IMG/VR virus record: IMGVR_UViG_3300023265_000005
Location: 1 to 44,489 of that record
Reading direction: 5' to 3' (one strand)
DNA length: 44,489 nt
DNA from: a virus
The notes under the pieces are model-generated. The model saw only the letters and a list, made by a program, of their open reading frames with translations. It did no database searches and was not told the origin of the DNA. Made by a program: the position numbers and the translations under genes. Positions within the stretch are counted from its first letter, which is position 1; each line of letters begins with the position of its first letter. Of this stretch, positions 15,696-24,165 are shown piece after piece.

Positions 15696-17489
15696 CTAGG
15701 GCCTGACGTGCTGCGAGCGCGCGACCCGGTTGTGCAGTTTGTAGATCACGCCATCGATCGTGACCTGGTTGAGGTAGTGTTCGCCCGCCTGGTCACGGAA
15801 ACAGGTCCGCGCGCCGAATGTCGGGCCGGGGACCGCGCCGGGGCCGAGCACACCGTTGGGCAGTGCACAGCGGCCGAGCGACAGTTTCGTCCCCGAGGGC
15901 GTGGTGCCGCCGACGAACCACTTGTTGGTCCCGACTTGCGTGCAGGAGGTAACCGGGACCACAACGTCCGAAGCGTCATGGAACGCGAACCCGTAGTTGA
16001 AGCCGGTTGGGTTCGGCACCTTGGGATCGACGATGATGTCCGTCGTGCCGTTGCCGAACGTGACGTAACAACCGGAGGCCGACCACTCGACACGGATAAT
16101 GCCGGGGTAAACCGGGAGAATGCCGGTCGCGAGAAGCTGCGCAACGCGGATTGCTTTCCGCGCGCCCTTGCGCTCCATGGCCAGAATGATCTGGTGCCGG
16201 TTGTCGGTGTGGTAGGTGTAGTCATAACCTACGCCGGTCAGGAACATGTGCGGATCGAGCATCGCGGCTCGAGCCTGCGCACATTCGATCAGCCATGCCT
16301 TGCGTTCGGCATTGGCAACGGTCGTGTAGGTAGCGTTGAGCGCCTGTTGCTCTACGCCAACGAACACCGGGGCGGTGACAGAGGGGACCGCCGTCTGCGA
16401 GGCCTTGAGCGCCGCCGGGTAGTTGAGCAACGTAGTCTGGTAGGTCGCGTCATTCGTGCCAGCGGTCGTATCCTGCCCGCCGTCATCTAGCAGGGCCACT
16501 GCCAGGCGCGCCGTTGCGAGGCTTGCGGCGGTTGCACGCGCTTTGTGGTAGCCGAGCCAGTCAGTGGTGCGGACGTAGTAGGTCCCGCCGACCGTCACGT
16601 CCGCGAGCACTTGCCCCGCCGCGCCGGTGTTGCCGAGCATGATCTGGATGCCCGACTCCTCGACCCTACCGCCGAGCCAGTAGTTGAGATGCTGGATCAG
16701 CATGTTGCCGAACCCGACCATGCCCGTCGAAGCGTAGCCGGCGAGTTCAAATTCAGCCGCGGCGTTGGTCGTGCTACCCCACGTCGCCTCGTCGCTCGCG
16801 GTCCAGGTCGTAACCCACCCACTCGACACCGCCGTCTGACTGTCCTCGTAGCGGATCGACCCCAGCATCTTGAGGTTGCCGGTGTATTGGTTCGACACGT
16901 CGGTCAGCGTGCCAGTGTCGAGGCCCATGCCCTGCGACATGCCTGTGCTGATGATCCCGAGGCTTTCGGTCGGAACGGCCTTGAAGTCGTAGGCGCCGCC
17001 TTCAATGGGGCGGCCGTTCGGGTTCACCGGCAGGTCGGGGATGACCAGCGTCGGCGTCTCGACCGTGGGCAGCGCGGGATAGCCGCCGTTGTTCGCAGTG
17101 AGACCGTAGGTCCCGACGTAGACGACAGGGGTCGCCGCGCCCCGCCCGAAGATGGTCCGCTCGCCGAGCAAGATTTGGGTCTCGCTCTCGGACATGATCG
17201 CGTCGAGGTCGTTCAGGTCGAAATTCTTGTCCTCGACCACCCAGGCATCGCCGGACTGGCTGCCGACAACCGGATAGCCCCCGTTGTTCGCGGACAGTCC
17301 TGTCGTTCCGAGCTGCGTGACGATGTTGGAGGTCGGCGCGAACGTTGTGCGCGTGGCGATTGCCTCAGCATCGGCCAGCGCCTGTTCGGAGCGATCGGCA
17401 CCATTCTCGGAGCGGTCAGCGTCCGCGCTCGCAGCAGCGGCTGCAGCGATTGCCGCGGCGCTTGAGCTGGGGGGGTAATACGTCGGCAT
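15696..17489 (-). CDS. SGNH-hydrolase-like virion protein (597 aa)
   Basis: Start taken at MPTYYPPSSSAAAIAAAAAA, one base after the preceding stop; the longer reading from 17789 opens with an Arg/Ser-rich run and overlaps that gene. An Ala-rich helix (residues 10-47) precedes two copies of GL(S/T)ANNGGYP at 64-73 and 129-138. From about 175 the protein resembles SGNH/GDSL esterases: a nucleophile block ISTGMSQGMG (180-189), ALLDDGGQDTTAGTND (332-347), and a D-x-x-H block at D429/H432 (YHTDNRHQ). Family members in tail spikes deacetylate surface polysaccharide, so a receptor-modifying role is plausible. The Ser of the nucleophile block is not in a canonical GDS context, so activity is uncertain. 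Confidence 0.6.
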   Translation of the reverse strand: MPTYYPPSSSAAAIAAAAAASADADRSENGADRSEQALADAEAIATRTTFAPTSNIVTQLGTTGLSANNGGYPVVGSQSGDAWVVEDKNFDLNDLDAIMSESETQILLGERTIFGRGAATPVVYVGTYGLTANNGGYPALPTVETPTLVIPDLPVNPNGRPIEGGAYDFKAVPTESLGIISTGMSQGMGLDTGTLTDVSNQYTGNLKMLGSIRYEDSQTAVSSGWVTTWTASDEATWGSTTNAAAEFELAGYASTGMVGFGNMLIQHLNYWLGGRVEESGIQIMLGNTGAAGQVLADVTVGGTYYVRTTDWLGYHKARATAASLATARLAVALLDDGGQDTTAGTNDATYQTTLLNYPAALKASQTAVPSVTAPVFVGVEQQALNATYTTVANAERKAWLIECAQARAAMLDPHMFLTGVGYDYTYHTDNRHQIILAMERKGARKAIRVAQLLATGILPVYPGIIRVEWSASGCYVTFGNGTTDIIVDPKVPNPTGFNYGFAFHDASDVVVPVTSCTQVGTNKWFVGGTTPSGTKLSLGRCALPNGVLGPGAVPGPTFGARTCFRDQAGEHYLNQVTIDGVIYKLHNRVARSQHVRP

Positions 17490-17490
17490 C

Positions 17491-17841
17491 TTACGATCCC
17501 GTCCAGACATCGAGGAGCGCGCCAGCTGACTCGCGGATGAACTTGATCGCCGAGAAGTCGCCATCGTAACCCAGCACACCCCCGGCAGCGACGCGGTTGC
17601 CGACCGATGCAGTCGGATCGATCCCGTCGTCTCGCCACCGCACGGCCTGCGTGCCGTTGTTCTCGATGATCGCGGTCGTGGCGCCTTCCGGCACGCCGCC
17701 TGCGATATCTGCGAACCCCACAGCCGTAGCGAGATCGGCGCTGGTGAACTGCCGATAGCCTCGCGGGGTATAGGAAGCCGGACGTCCAAGAACAGTGCCG
17801 TCCTTGCCTACCGGGGTGACTGGTGCTCCGCCGACCGCCAT
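17491..17841 (-). CDS. Structural-module protein of unknown function (116 aa)
   Basis: Small protein (MAVGGAPVTPVGKDGTVLG at the start, ending AIKFIRESAGALLDVWTGS). Its central part, VPEGATTAIIENNGTQAVRWRDDGIDPTASVG, matches a pattern common in small phage proteins that form a compact beta sandwich next to portal genes. It starts one base inside the portal stop and ends one base before the SGNH-like gene. Function unknown; possibly a head decoration or adhesin base. Confidence 0.65.
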   Translation of the reverse strand: MAVGGAPVTPVGKDGTVLGRPASYTPRGYRQFTSADLATAVGFADIAGGVPEGATTAIIENNGTQAVRWRDDGIDPTASVGNRVAAGGVLGYDGDFSAIKFIRESAGALLDVWTGS

Positions 17842-20216
17842 TACTGGCCTCCCTCGTTAATCGTCTGTTTTTCAGTGAATTGCTGCTGCCGGTCGGACCT
17901 GTCCTCGGCGCGTTCCGCACGCGACTGATCCTGCTGCCGGAATTGCTGGTCGGCCTGCTGACCTGTCACAGCCATCGCCTGATCGACTTGCTGCGCCTTG
18001 GCCTGCTGGGCCGCCTGATATTCGCTGAGGTCCTGCTCCCTGACGTCGAGCCCGATCTTGTTCAGGATCGCAGCCGTCTCCGCGGTCAGCTTGTTGACCT
18101 GAGCCTCGATGAGCGCGGTCTTTGCCTGTTCGGCAGTGAGCGACTGGCGCAGCTTTTCTGCTTCGGCCGACGACTTGGTCTGGTCCGCCTGCGCCTTCTG
18201 CTGCATTTCCAGCATCTTGCGCTGCATCTCGGCCTTATCGAGCGCGGCCTTCGCCTCGACACTCGCCATCGCGGCCCTTGCCTTGACCATCTCGGCTTCG
18301 GCGAGCTTGTTGTTCGCTTCGGCGAGGGCATCGGAATCGCCCTGCTGGCCCTGAGCAGCGGCAGCCATCTCGGGCGCAGCGTCGATGAAGGCGTTGATCG
18401 CCCCGTCGAGCTGACGACCGGCGCGATACGGAGCCAGCGTGAACTTCATCAGCTCGCCCGCGAGTTCGGCGCCTTGCTCGCCCATCGCCGCCATCCCCAT
18501 GAGGGCCTGGCTTGCAGTGGTGAACGCCTGCATGAACTCGTTGCGAGAGGCCTTCTCCTGCAGTTCGTCAGTCAGGATGGTGCTGTCGGTTTCGATCTCG
18601 AACGCGAACGAACGCGCCTTGTCGTCACGCAGGAGTGAAACGACGTCCTCGATGGGAATCGTCGCCTCGGCCTCAGCCAACATCGGAGCATACTTGGCCA
18701 GGACGGCCTGCTGGCCCTGCTGAAACATCGCCTGAGCCTGTTGAGGATCGACCTCGGCCTGTTGCTGCGCGGCCTTCTGTGCCTGACCCTCAAGCGCCTT
18801 CAACTCGCCCTCAGCAGCCTTCTCGACCTCCTTGATGCGCTTCTCGATCTCCCGCTTGGTCGGGATATCCATCTGCGACATGTCGAGCAGGGTCTTCTGG
18901 CTGAACTTCTCGGAAATGATCTCGGCCGCGATCTTCACCGCTTCGGCAGCGACCCGCTGCAGTTCGTCGATCTTGCAGCGCACCCGCACTGAGCCGTACT
19001 GCGTCTTGAGCTGCTGTGCCCCCAAGGTCTCCTCGGCCTCGGTGGCGCCACGCATGATGTCCGAGATGCCGCTAAGCTCGTAGAAGTCGGCAATTAGTTG
19101 CTGGCGCGCCTGAATAAGGCCCGTGATGGCAGTCGCGATCATGTCGAGCGGCAGCCATTGGACGAAGTCGCCGGCGGCGCCCTGCGCCAGCAATGCCGCA
19201 CCGGGGACCGGAATCAGCAGCTTGTCGTCATCCGATGCGATCAGTTGCTCGACCGCATCGCCAACGTCGCCGCCGGCCGGGATCAGCCCCTTCATCTTCA
19301 CGGAATCGAGCAGAAGGTAGATGCGCCCGGTCAGGTCGCTGATCTTGCGGAAGTGGATGGCGTAGCGTTCCCAGTCGGGAACCGGAACGAGGGCCCGGCG
19401 GCGCAGTGTGCCATAGGCCGGACGCGGGCACGGGAAGAAGCCCGACAGCTTGACCTCGGGTGTGTCGCTGTCGAGCAGCTTGTCCACGCCCTCAGAGACC
19501 CAATAGACCTTACCGTCTGCCTTGTGCCAGACCTCCCAGACACCGGCCTTCTTGGTCAGCGACTGGCTTTCGGCGTTGGACTCATCTTCACGGCGAAGCT
19601 TGAACTTGGCGTCCTGGTAAGCGTCCCCGCTGGTCTTGCGGAACCGGGCGCGCATCTCCTTGCGCGTCATCCATGCCCGGCGAGCGACCCAGCCCACTTC
19701 CGACCACTTGCGGGCAGGCTCGTGCAGGAAGTCGGTGCGGTCCAGATGCTCGACACAGACCTGCTGGCCGTCGTCGGTATCGTAGCGAAGCCACATGACA
19801 CCGCGACCGGAGAAGATCAGGTCATCCCGCACCTCGCACATGACGTCGTCGATGCCAGTGCGGGCGAATGTGGACAGCGCGACCCGCTCGAGCAATTCGG
19901 CGGTCGTCGTGTGGAGCGGCTTGTTGTCCTTGAACAGCGGAGCCACGGCGGGAACCGGGGGCCTGGCATAGACCGCGGGCTTCAGGATCTCGAACGAGGC
20001 CCAGAACAGGTCCAGCTTCGCGTCCTGCCACGAGTAGCTGTCGAGCATCGCTCGCGAGCCGCCATAGCCCGATCCGTGCAAACTATAGACGTCGTCGATA
20101 TCGAAGCACGTTGCCTGCCAGTCGTTGAACTCGCGCTCGGCCCGGACCAACGCAGTGTGCACGCCGGCTGACGACTTGGGCTCAGGGCCGATGAAGGGCT
20201 CGTCCTCGTCGATCAT
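17841..20216 (-). CDS. Portal protein (791 aa)
   Basis: Portal vertex protein by position after the large terminase and by sequence character. The N-terminal ~110 residues (FNDWQATCFDIDDVYSLHGS, DSYSWQDAKLDLFWASFEIL, ARPPVPAVAPLFKD) and the wing/stem (IHFRKISDLTGRIYLLLDSVKM, ADFYELSGISDIMRGATEAEETLGAQQLKTQYGSVRV) match large portals of short-tailed phages. Residues ~640-790 are a long Gln/Lys/Ala-rich coiled coil ending in KQTINEGGQ, probably an extended barrel. At 791 residues it is near the length of the P22 portal (725). It overlaps the terminase stop by 4 bases. Confidence 0.88.
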   Translation of the reverse strand: MIDEDEPFIGPEPKSSAGVHTALVRAEREFNDWQATCFDIDDVYSLHGSGYGGSRAMLDSYSWQDAKLDLFWASFEILKPAVYARPPVPAVAPLFKDNKPLHTTTAELLERVALSTFARTGIDDVMCEVRDDLIFSGRGVMWLRYDTDDGQQVCVEHLDRTDFLHEPARKWSEVGWVARRAWMTRKEMRARFRKTSGDAYQDAKFKLRREDESNAESQSLTKKAGVWEVWHKADGKVYWVSEGVDKLLDSDTPEVKLSGFFPCPRPAYGTLRRRALVPVPDWERYAIHFRKISDLTGRIYLLLDSVKMKGLIPAGGDVGDAVEQLIASDDDKLLIPVPGAALLAQGAAGDFVQWLPLDMIATAITGLIQARQQLIADFYELSGISDIMRGATEAEETLGAQQLKTQYGSVRVRCKIDELQRVAAEAVKIAAEIISEKFSQKTLLDMSQMDIPTKREIEKRIKEVEKAAEGELKALEGQAQKAAQQQAEVDPQQAQAMFQQGQQAVLAKYAPMLAEAEATIPIEDVVSLLRDDKARSFAFEIETDSTILTDELQEKASRNEFMQAFTTASQALMGMAAMGEQGAELAGELMKFTLAPYRAGRQLDGAINAFIDAAPEMAAAAQGQQGDSDALAEANNKLAEAEMVKARAAMASVEAKAALDKAEMQRKMLEMQQKAQADQTKSSAEAEKLRQSLTAEQAKTALIEAQVNKLTAETAAILNKIGLDVREQDLSEYQAAQQAKAQQVDQAMAVTGQQADQQFRQQDQSRAERAEDRSDRQQQFTEKQTINEGGQ

Positions 20217-21772
20217 CGACGCATCCTGAGCGGGGCAGCGATTACCCCGTCTGCGACCACAATCGGCGGCGCGCCGGGCTTCGGCTTCTCGCTCTCAGGC
20301 ACGTTGCCCATGCCCATGCGGTCCATAAGCTGGCCCGCCAGACCGATCGCGTCGACCTGATCGTCATGCACGCCCACCGGGAAGCTCATCAACTCGTTGG
20401 TGAAGTCGGTGAGCCACGGGGCCTCGGCCGGAACGTGCAGGCCCTGCATTGCCATGCGCCCACGGATCGACTGTGCCCGGACAGCCTTGTCACCGCGCGT
20501 CGGGAACTGCTCGCGAACGGTGTAGGAGCCAGTCTCCAGCATCCGCTTGACGAGGAACGGACCAACGCCGGACTTGATTTGCCCGGTCTCTTCGGCCCAG
20601 CCTATCGGCTTCCACTTGCGGACGAAGGCGCAGAAAGCATCAACCCAGACGTCGGAGCTGGTCTGCCCGCGCCACAGGTCGAGCAGGTACATGCGGCCGG
20701 TGTGGTCCACGCCGATGATGACGAGCACGGTGAAGTCACCGCCATCCGCCGTCACCGCGTAGTCGCTGGCACCGTAGATCGCCATCTGCTCGCGCGGCGG
20801 GACGGTGGTTACAGGGATGACCCACTCGCGCTTGAAGTAGTCGCCAGTGTCAGGTGCGGGCACCTGCTGGTAGAGCGCTGACCATGTGCGGGGCAGGCGT
20901 TCGAACGGTGCCCAGTGCTCAGGACCGAAATACTCAGGCCAGATGTATTCACCGGGAAGACGGCCAAGCGGGTCATCCGTGCGGACACACTTGGCGGGGA
21001 TGCAGATCACCTCCCAGGTCTCGCCGTCGCGACATTCGATCATGCCGCTTTCACCAGCCCAACCCTCGGGCAGGATCGACCCAGCGAGATCGGCCTCATG
21101 CCAACGGGTCTGGGTAATCATCACGGAACCGCCCGGCTTGAGACGGGTCAGCACGTCGTCCTGGTAAGCCTCGAGCGTGCTCTTGCGGATGACCTCGGAA
21201 TCGGCCTCCTTGCGACCCTTGATCGGGTCGTCGATCGGGATGAAGTCGGCGCGGTTGCCGGTGATGCCCGACAGGATGCCGCCGCCCATGTATTCCGAGC
21301 CGTTCTCCAGCGCCCACTCATCTGCTGCGGCGCTCTCGGTGCTGAGCGCGGTATCGAACAGCAGCCGGAAACGATGCTGCTTGGTGATCGAACGCATCCG
21401 CCGGCCGAACTTGCGGGCGAGGTCCGAACCATAGCTGACACCGATCACCTTGAAGTCGGGCTTGCGCCCCATCGCCCACGTCGGGGCGACCACTGTGGCG
21501 TAGGTTGACTTCGCGCTACCCGGGGGCAGGAACAGCATCGTCCTGCCGCGATGGCGCTCGATGCAGCGTTGCGTGGCGTTGAGAATGATCTCGTGATGCT
21601 CGGCCAGCTCGGTGTCGACCGGAACGAAGTCCTCGGTGTCGTCATCCTCGACCAGCGGGGCGCCAGGCACGTCGATGAAGCGGGCGTAGTCCACTAGGCT
21701 GACGCGCGCGCGGCGGCGGCGTAGAAGCTCGGTGGCGGCCTGCGCCGGAGTGATGCGCTCAAGGAGCATCAT
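20213..21772 (-). CDS. terL: Terminase large subunit (519 aa)
   Basis: ATP-driven DNA packaging motor and nuclease. The ATPase half has a Walker A-type block (FLPPGSAKSTYATVVAPTW, around residue 80) and a Walker B region (DFIPIDDPIKGRKEAD), followed by a coupling motif (VMITQTRWHEADLAG). The nuclease half shows conserved acidic residues: ASDYAVTADGGDF (~340), WAEETGQIKSG and a final HDDQVDAIGL. These patterns match the Terminase_6 group. It starts in an ATGA overlap with the putative small subunit and precedes the portal gene, the usual order. Headful or cos mode cannot be judged from this window. Confidence 0.95.
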   Translation of the reverse strand: MMLLERITPAQAATELLRRRRARVSLVDYARFIDVPGAPLVEDDDTEDFVPVDTELAEHHEIILNATQRCIERHRGRTMLFLPPGSAKSTYATVVAPTWAMGRKPDFKVIGVSYGSDLARKFGRRMRSITKQHRFRLLFDTALSTESAAADEWALENGSEYMGGGILSGITGNRADFIPIDDPIKGRKEADSEVIRKSTLEAYQDDVLTRLKPGGSVMITQTRWHEADLAGSILPEGWAGESGMIECRDGETWEVICIPAKCVRTDDPLGRLPGEYIWPEYFGPEHWAPFERLPRTWSALYQQVPAPDTGDYFKREWVIPVTTVPPREQMAIYGASDYAVTADGGDFTVLVIIGVDHTGRMYLLDLWRGQTSSDVWVDAFCAFVRKWKPIGWAEETGQIKSGVGPFLVKRMLETGSYTVREQFPTRGDKAVRAQSIRGRMAMQGLHVPAEAPWLTDFTNELMSFPVGVHDDQVDAIGLAGQLMDRMGMGNVPESEKPKPGAPPIVVADGVIAAPLRMRR

Positions 21773-22110
21773 GCGCGGCCCACTGCAATCTTCGCCAGCA
21801 GGTCGTCGCTCAGGTCATGCGAATGCTTGATCGCGCCACCTTCGCCATCGCCGTCGATGGGCTGCGAGGGCTTGCCGTATCCGCGGTCGAGTAAGGCGTT
21901 CGCAGCCGAAACTCGTGCGGCCGCCGGTTGCGCATCATCAGCCATGACGGCGGCGAGGGTCAGAAGCGCATCATGCGTATATTCGCGAGCGGCATCACGG
22001 ATCGAAGCGGTTGCCTTGTTGGGGGTCCCCTTTGGGCGGCCGGCCCCCGGACGTGCGCCGCCGGGCCCTGATTTGACCTGATTGTTTTTCTGGACGAGAG
22101 GCGCCTGCAT
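21769..22110 (-). CDS. Terminase small subunit-like protein (113 aa)
   Basis: Likely DNA-recognition subunit of the packaging motor. A basic N-terminus with GARPGAGRPKGTPNKAT (an AT-hook-like segment) precedes helices AREYTHDALLTLAAVMADDA and AARVSAANALLDRGYGKP. This layout is common in small-terminase or DUF5681-like proteins located just upstream of terL. Its stop overlaps the terL start. No separate candidate is visible, which supports the call. Confidence 0.75.
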   Translation of the reverse strand: MQAPLVQKNNQVKSGPGGARPGAGRPKGTPNKATASIRDAAREYTHDALLTLAAVMADDAQPAAARVSAANALLDRGYGKPSQPIDGDGEGGAIKHSHDLSDDLLAKIAVGRA

Positions 22111-22161
22111 AGCGCCTGCTCAGTTACAGCACGCCTTCCCCGCTGGGCACGGGGGATTAAT

Positions 22162-22389
22162 TCAGGCCCGTCCGAGTTTCCTCAGGTCCGCCACGATCCG
22201 CCTTGCCTCCCGGTAGTCGTAGAGCCCGCACCGGCGGGCAACGCTGGCGAGGGTGACAGGCTCACCCCTCACTGCTGCGTCGATGATCTCGGCGAGCACT
22301 TGCCGGCGGCGTGTGGTCATTTGACCAGCGGGGCGTCCTCGAGGGTTCATCGACTGTCGATCCTTTTGGTTGGGCGTGGTTCCGCTCAT
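22162..22389 (-). CDS. Small winged-helix/HTH DNA-binding protein (75 aa)
   Basis: The C-terminal 55 residues (RRRQVLAEIIDAAVRGEPVTLASVARRCGLYDYREARRIVADLRKLG) read as a helix-turn-helix: the pattern VTLASVARRCGLYDYREA is a recognition unit. An N-terminal GRPAG segment could add minor-groove contact. Start chosen at 22389, where ATGA joins it to the upstream 48-aa gene; an ATG at 22350 preceded by AAGGA is a fair alternative. Position before the terminase suggests a regulator or packaging-associated protein. Confidence 0.6.
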   Translation of the reverse strand: MSGTTPNQKDRQSMNPRGRPAGQMTTRRRQVLAEIIDAAVRGEPVTLASVARRCGLYDYREARRIVADLRKLGRA

Positions 22390-22532
22390 TCCATAAATCC
22401 CATCTTTCCCTTTGGTTCGGGCTTGCGGTCCTTGCGGGCGTCGATCAGCTGTTGCGTTACATGGCGTTGGGAGAGCCATGATCGGGGTGACCAGTGGGGA
22501 CCTTGGCGGGGTGAGGGACGGCGCGGAGTCAT
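22386..22532 (-). CDS. Small conserved-type protein, WSPRSWLSQRHVTQQ motif (48 aa)
   Basis: A 48-residue basic protein bounded by ATGA overlaps on both sides: its start overlaps the replication gene stop and its stop overlaps the HTH gene start. The segment HWSPRSWLSQRHVTQQLIDA, with the ending KPEPKGKMGFME, recurs in small alphaproteobacterial phage proteins as I remember them. Function unknown; the overlaps make translation likely. Confidence 0.65.
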   Translation of the reverse strand: MTPRRPSPRQGPHWSPRSWLSQRHVTQQLIDARKDRKPEPKGKMGFME

Positions 22533-23272
22533 GCTGTGGAGGTCCGCTGCTGGGGAAGTTGGAGAACTTGACCGATCGGCCGCGGTGGACCGGTTGCGCG
22601 CTCCCTCAGCCTCACGGCCCGTTGCTCAGCTTCGGCGGCATCCTCGTCCCGACCCATGCGGCGGTAGAGCGCAGCGGCACTTTCGGCGGTCTTGATCGGG
22701 TCTGCGCCGCCGGTGGCCGGCCGCTTGGGATCGGGCAGCTCGAGCGCCTTGGTGACGTTGTCGTCCGACTTCAGAAACCAACCGATGTCCGCCTGCCATT
22801 CCCGGTCGTTCTTGCCGCAGTGGAACGCACTGGCACCCAGCTTCCGCACCGCCTCGAACAGCGTTTCCTCGCCGAACTCGCTCAGGCGCTTCCGGAACTT
22901 GGTCAGTCGCTGTCCCGCCAGTTTCCGGGCTTGCCGCAAGCCGCTTTCGGCGTTCCAGGCTTCGACAAATCGAACATCGATCGGCGGGGGGGTGTCATCA
23001 GCGTTAGCTGATGATGGGGGAACTGGGGGGTTAGAATATATATCATTGGGGGGGTCACGTTCGTCGCATGGTGTCACAGTGACATCGCGTGACTGAGTGT
23101 GACCAACATTGCCTTTCGACCGGCATTTGCGCTGCCTCTCGGCGTCTTTTGCCCGCCTTTCCGTGATGCGCTGTTCATCAATCGCTGCGTCCGCCTTAAC
23201 AGCCGCGACGATCTGCTCAGCAGTGCAGCCGGCAGTCAGCATGGCATCAAGAACGGCGGGCGCGAGGCTCAC
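22529..23272 (-). CDS. Phage replication protein, O/DnaT-like (247 aa)
   Basis: Likely replication initiator or primosome loader. The start is the GTG at 23272, overlapping the HNH stop as GTGA; the longer upstream reading runs into the HNH gene and is excluded. Residues 1-30 (LAPAVLDAMLTAGCTAEQIVAAVKAD) fit a recurrent N-terminal helix-turn-helix of phage replication genes. A Pro/Asn/Ser-rich linker at about 75-105 carries the candidate origin. The C-terminal half (RFVEAWNAESGLRQARKLAG, then AFHCGKNDREWQADIGWFLKSDDNVTKALE) resembles the helicase-loader-interacting domain of replication proteins in alphaproteobacterial prophages. No phage helicase or polymerase is seen, so host enzymes are presumably recruited. 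Confidence 0.7.
   Translation of the reverse strand: MSLAPAVLDAMLTAGCTAEQIVAAVKADAAIDEQRITERRAKDAERQRKCRSKGNVGHTQSRDVTVTPCDERDPPNDIYSNPPVPPSSANADDTPPPIDVRFVEAWNAESGLRQARKLAGQRLTKFRKRLSEFGEETLFEAVRKLGASAFHCGKNDREWQADIGWFLKSDDNVTKALELPDPKRPATGGADPIKTAESAAALYRRMGRDEDAAEAEQRAVRLRERATGPPRPIGQVLQLPQQRTSTA
22986..23054. other. Candidate replication origin inside the replication gene
   Basis: Within the linker-coding part of the replication gene lie G-runs of 7, 5, 6 and 7 (22986-22992, 23016-23020, 23025-23030, 23048-23054), a perfect 7-bp hairpin (CATCAGC-GTTA-GCTGATG, 22996-23013), and a short AT-rich tract (TTAGAATATATATCATT, 23031-23047). The surrounding gene is GC-rich. Lambda places its iterons and AT-rich stretch inside O in the same way. 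The G-runs could also form a quadruplex. Origin activity is inferred. Confidence 0.4.
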
Positions 23273-23814
23273 TGGCCGCGGACCTCCTTGATCTTGTTCC
23301 AGCAGATGCCGCAGAAATAGCGCCACTCGGCGTTCTGCCCATAGGACGTACGAGCGCCCATCGCGATGTCGATCGCGTCCAGAACATCGTGCAGCCCAAG
23401 CTGCTCGATGAACCGCTTCATGCTGTTGAATTTGTCGCGGGTTGTCTCGGCCTGTCCTCGCCAATGCATGAAGGCATCCCAGACCTCATCCTCCAAGCGC
23501 TCGCGTTTCGCGGCCATGATCGCGCTGTAGCCGCGAAGCTGCTCTTCGCGCTCGGCGATCTCCGCTGCCTTATCTGCGAGGGACTGCGGAACGACATTGA
23601 GCCCGACAGCGCCCTTCCCGCGATTGCACGGGAAACAGGAAGTGATGAGGTTGTCGGCGTCGTTGTCTCCGCCTTCTGCCACGGAAACGATGTGGTCGAC
23701 CTCGAGAATCACTGCGGGCGGGTGCGCTCCGCAATACTGGCAAGTGAAGCCGTCGCGCTTGAACACCTCAAAGCGCGTCTTCTTGCTCAATCCTACCCGC
23801 TTAGCTCTAGCCAT
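23269..23814 (-). CDS. HNH nuclease domain protein (181 aa)
   Basis: Start at MARAKRVGLSKKTRFEVFKR, which has a GGGAGGG ribosome site eight bases upstream; the reading from 23919 is longer but lacks it. The HNH core spans about residues 18-65: RDGFTCQYCG with a zinc Cys pair, LEVDHIVSVAEGGDNDADNLITSC with the catalytic His and conserved Asn, then FPCNRGKG with the second Cys pair. The ~100 C-terminal residues (REEQLRGYSAIMAAKRERLED onward) are helical and phage-specific, ending YFCGICWNKIKEVRGQ. It precedes the replication gene in a GTGA overlap. Possible roles are DNA nicking in replication or packaging. Confidence 0.85.
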   Translation of the reverse strand: MARAKRVGLSKKTRFEVFKRDGFTCQYCGAHPPAVILEVDHIVSVAEGGDNDADNLITSCFPCNRGKGAVGLNVVPQSLADKAAEIAEREEQLRGYSAIMAAKRERLEDEVWDAFMHWRGQAETTRDKFNSMKRFIEQLGLHDVLDAIDIAMGARTSYGQNAEWRYFCGICWNKIKEVRGQ

Positions 23815-24001
23815 GCTTAGGCCCTCCCTGGCCGACACGCTGATAGGCGACCACATCCCAACCACTGCCGGTGTCAGTCCAGCGGAGTTGCTTGGCGGTG
23901 TAGGCGTGCTTATCGTCAACGTAGCCGCAGCGGAATTTCACGCGCAGCTTCGCCTCGCCGGTCTGTGGCATGACGCCATGTGCGGGCATGAACTCGCTCA
24001 C
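23807..24001 (-). CDS. Small protein of unknown function (64 aa)
   Basis: GTG-started gene of 64 residues, with an 8-base overlap into the HNH gene and a GTGA overlap with the 55-aa gene upstream. The sequence GEAKLRVKFRCGYVDDKHAYTAKQLRW looks like a small beta-rich fold. I do not recognise it, but the coupled overlaps support translation. Confidence 0.6.
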   Translation of the reverse strand: MSEFMPAHGVMPQTGEAKLRVKFRCGYVDDKHAYTAKQLRWTDTGSGWDVVAYQRVGQGGPKHG

Positions 24002-24165
24002 AGCAGCGCCTCAGGCACGGGCCTGCCCGCGTCGATGTTCATCTGGCGGGCAACGGCCCTATAGCGCTCGCGAGTGCGCTCCTTACGTGCCTGAGCGCCT
24101 AGCTTGCCTAGGTGACTGGCGCATACCTCTATGGGCGGGAGTTCGATGAGGAGCTCGTAGGTCAC
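23998..24165 (-). CDS. Short basic protein in the recombination block (55 aa)
   Basis: A GTG-started 55-residue reading frame, coupled to both neighbours by GTGA overlaps (RusA-like stop upstream, 64-aa gene start downstream). It reads MTYELLIELPPIEVCASHLG, then a Lys/Arg-rich helix (KLGAQARKERTRERYRAVAR), ending VPEALL. Function unknown. The tight overlaps and continuous frame are the main evidence. Confidence 0.6.
   Translation of the reverse strand: MTYELLIELPPIEVCASHLGKLGAQARKERTRERYRAVARQMNIDAGRPVPEALL

Noticed and set aside
14622-16490. Plus-strand 622-aa open frame
   Set aside because: Long, but antisense to two structural genes; Arg/Asp/Val-rich and without motifs. A GC-codon-bias artefact.
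17490-17789. N-terminal extension of the SGNH-like gene
   Set aside because: Overlaps the 116-aa gene and is Arg/Ser-rich; the start at 17489 follows the previous stop by one base.
23273-23464. Upstream extension of the replication gene
   Set aside because: Would lie over the HNH gene; GTG 23272 is coupled to its stop and gives a normal N-terminus.
21769-23814. HNH protein as part of a cos-packaging terminase complex
   Set aside because: The HNH gene lies with replication genes, separated from terminase by three genes; an HK97-type packaging role is possible but not supported by position.
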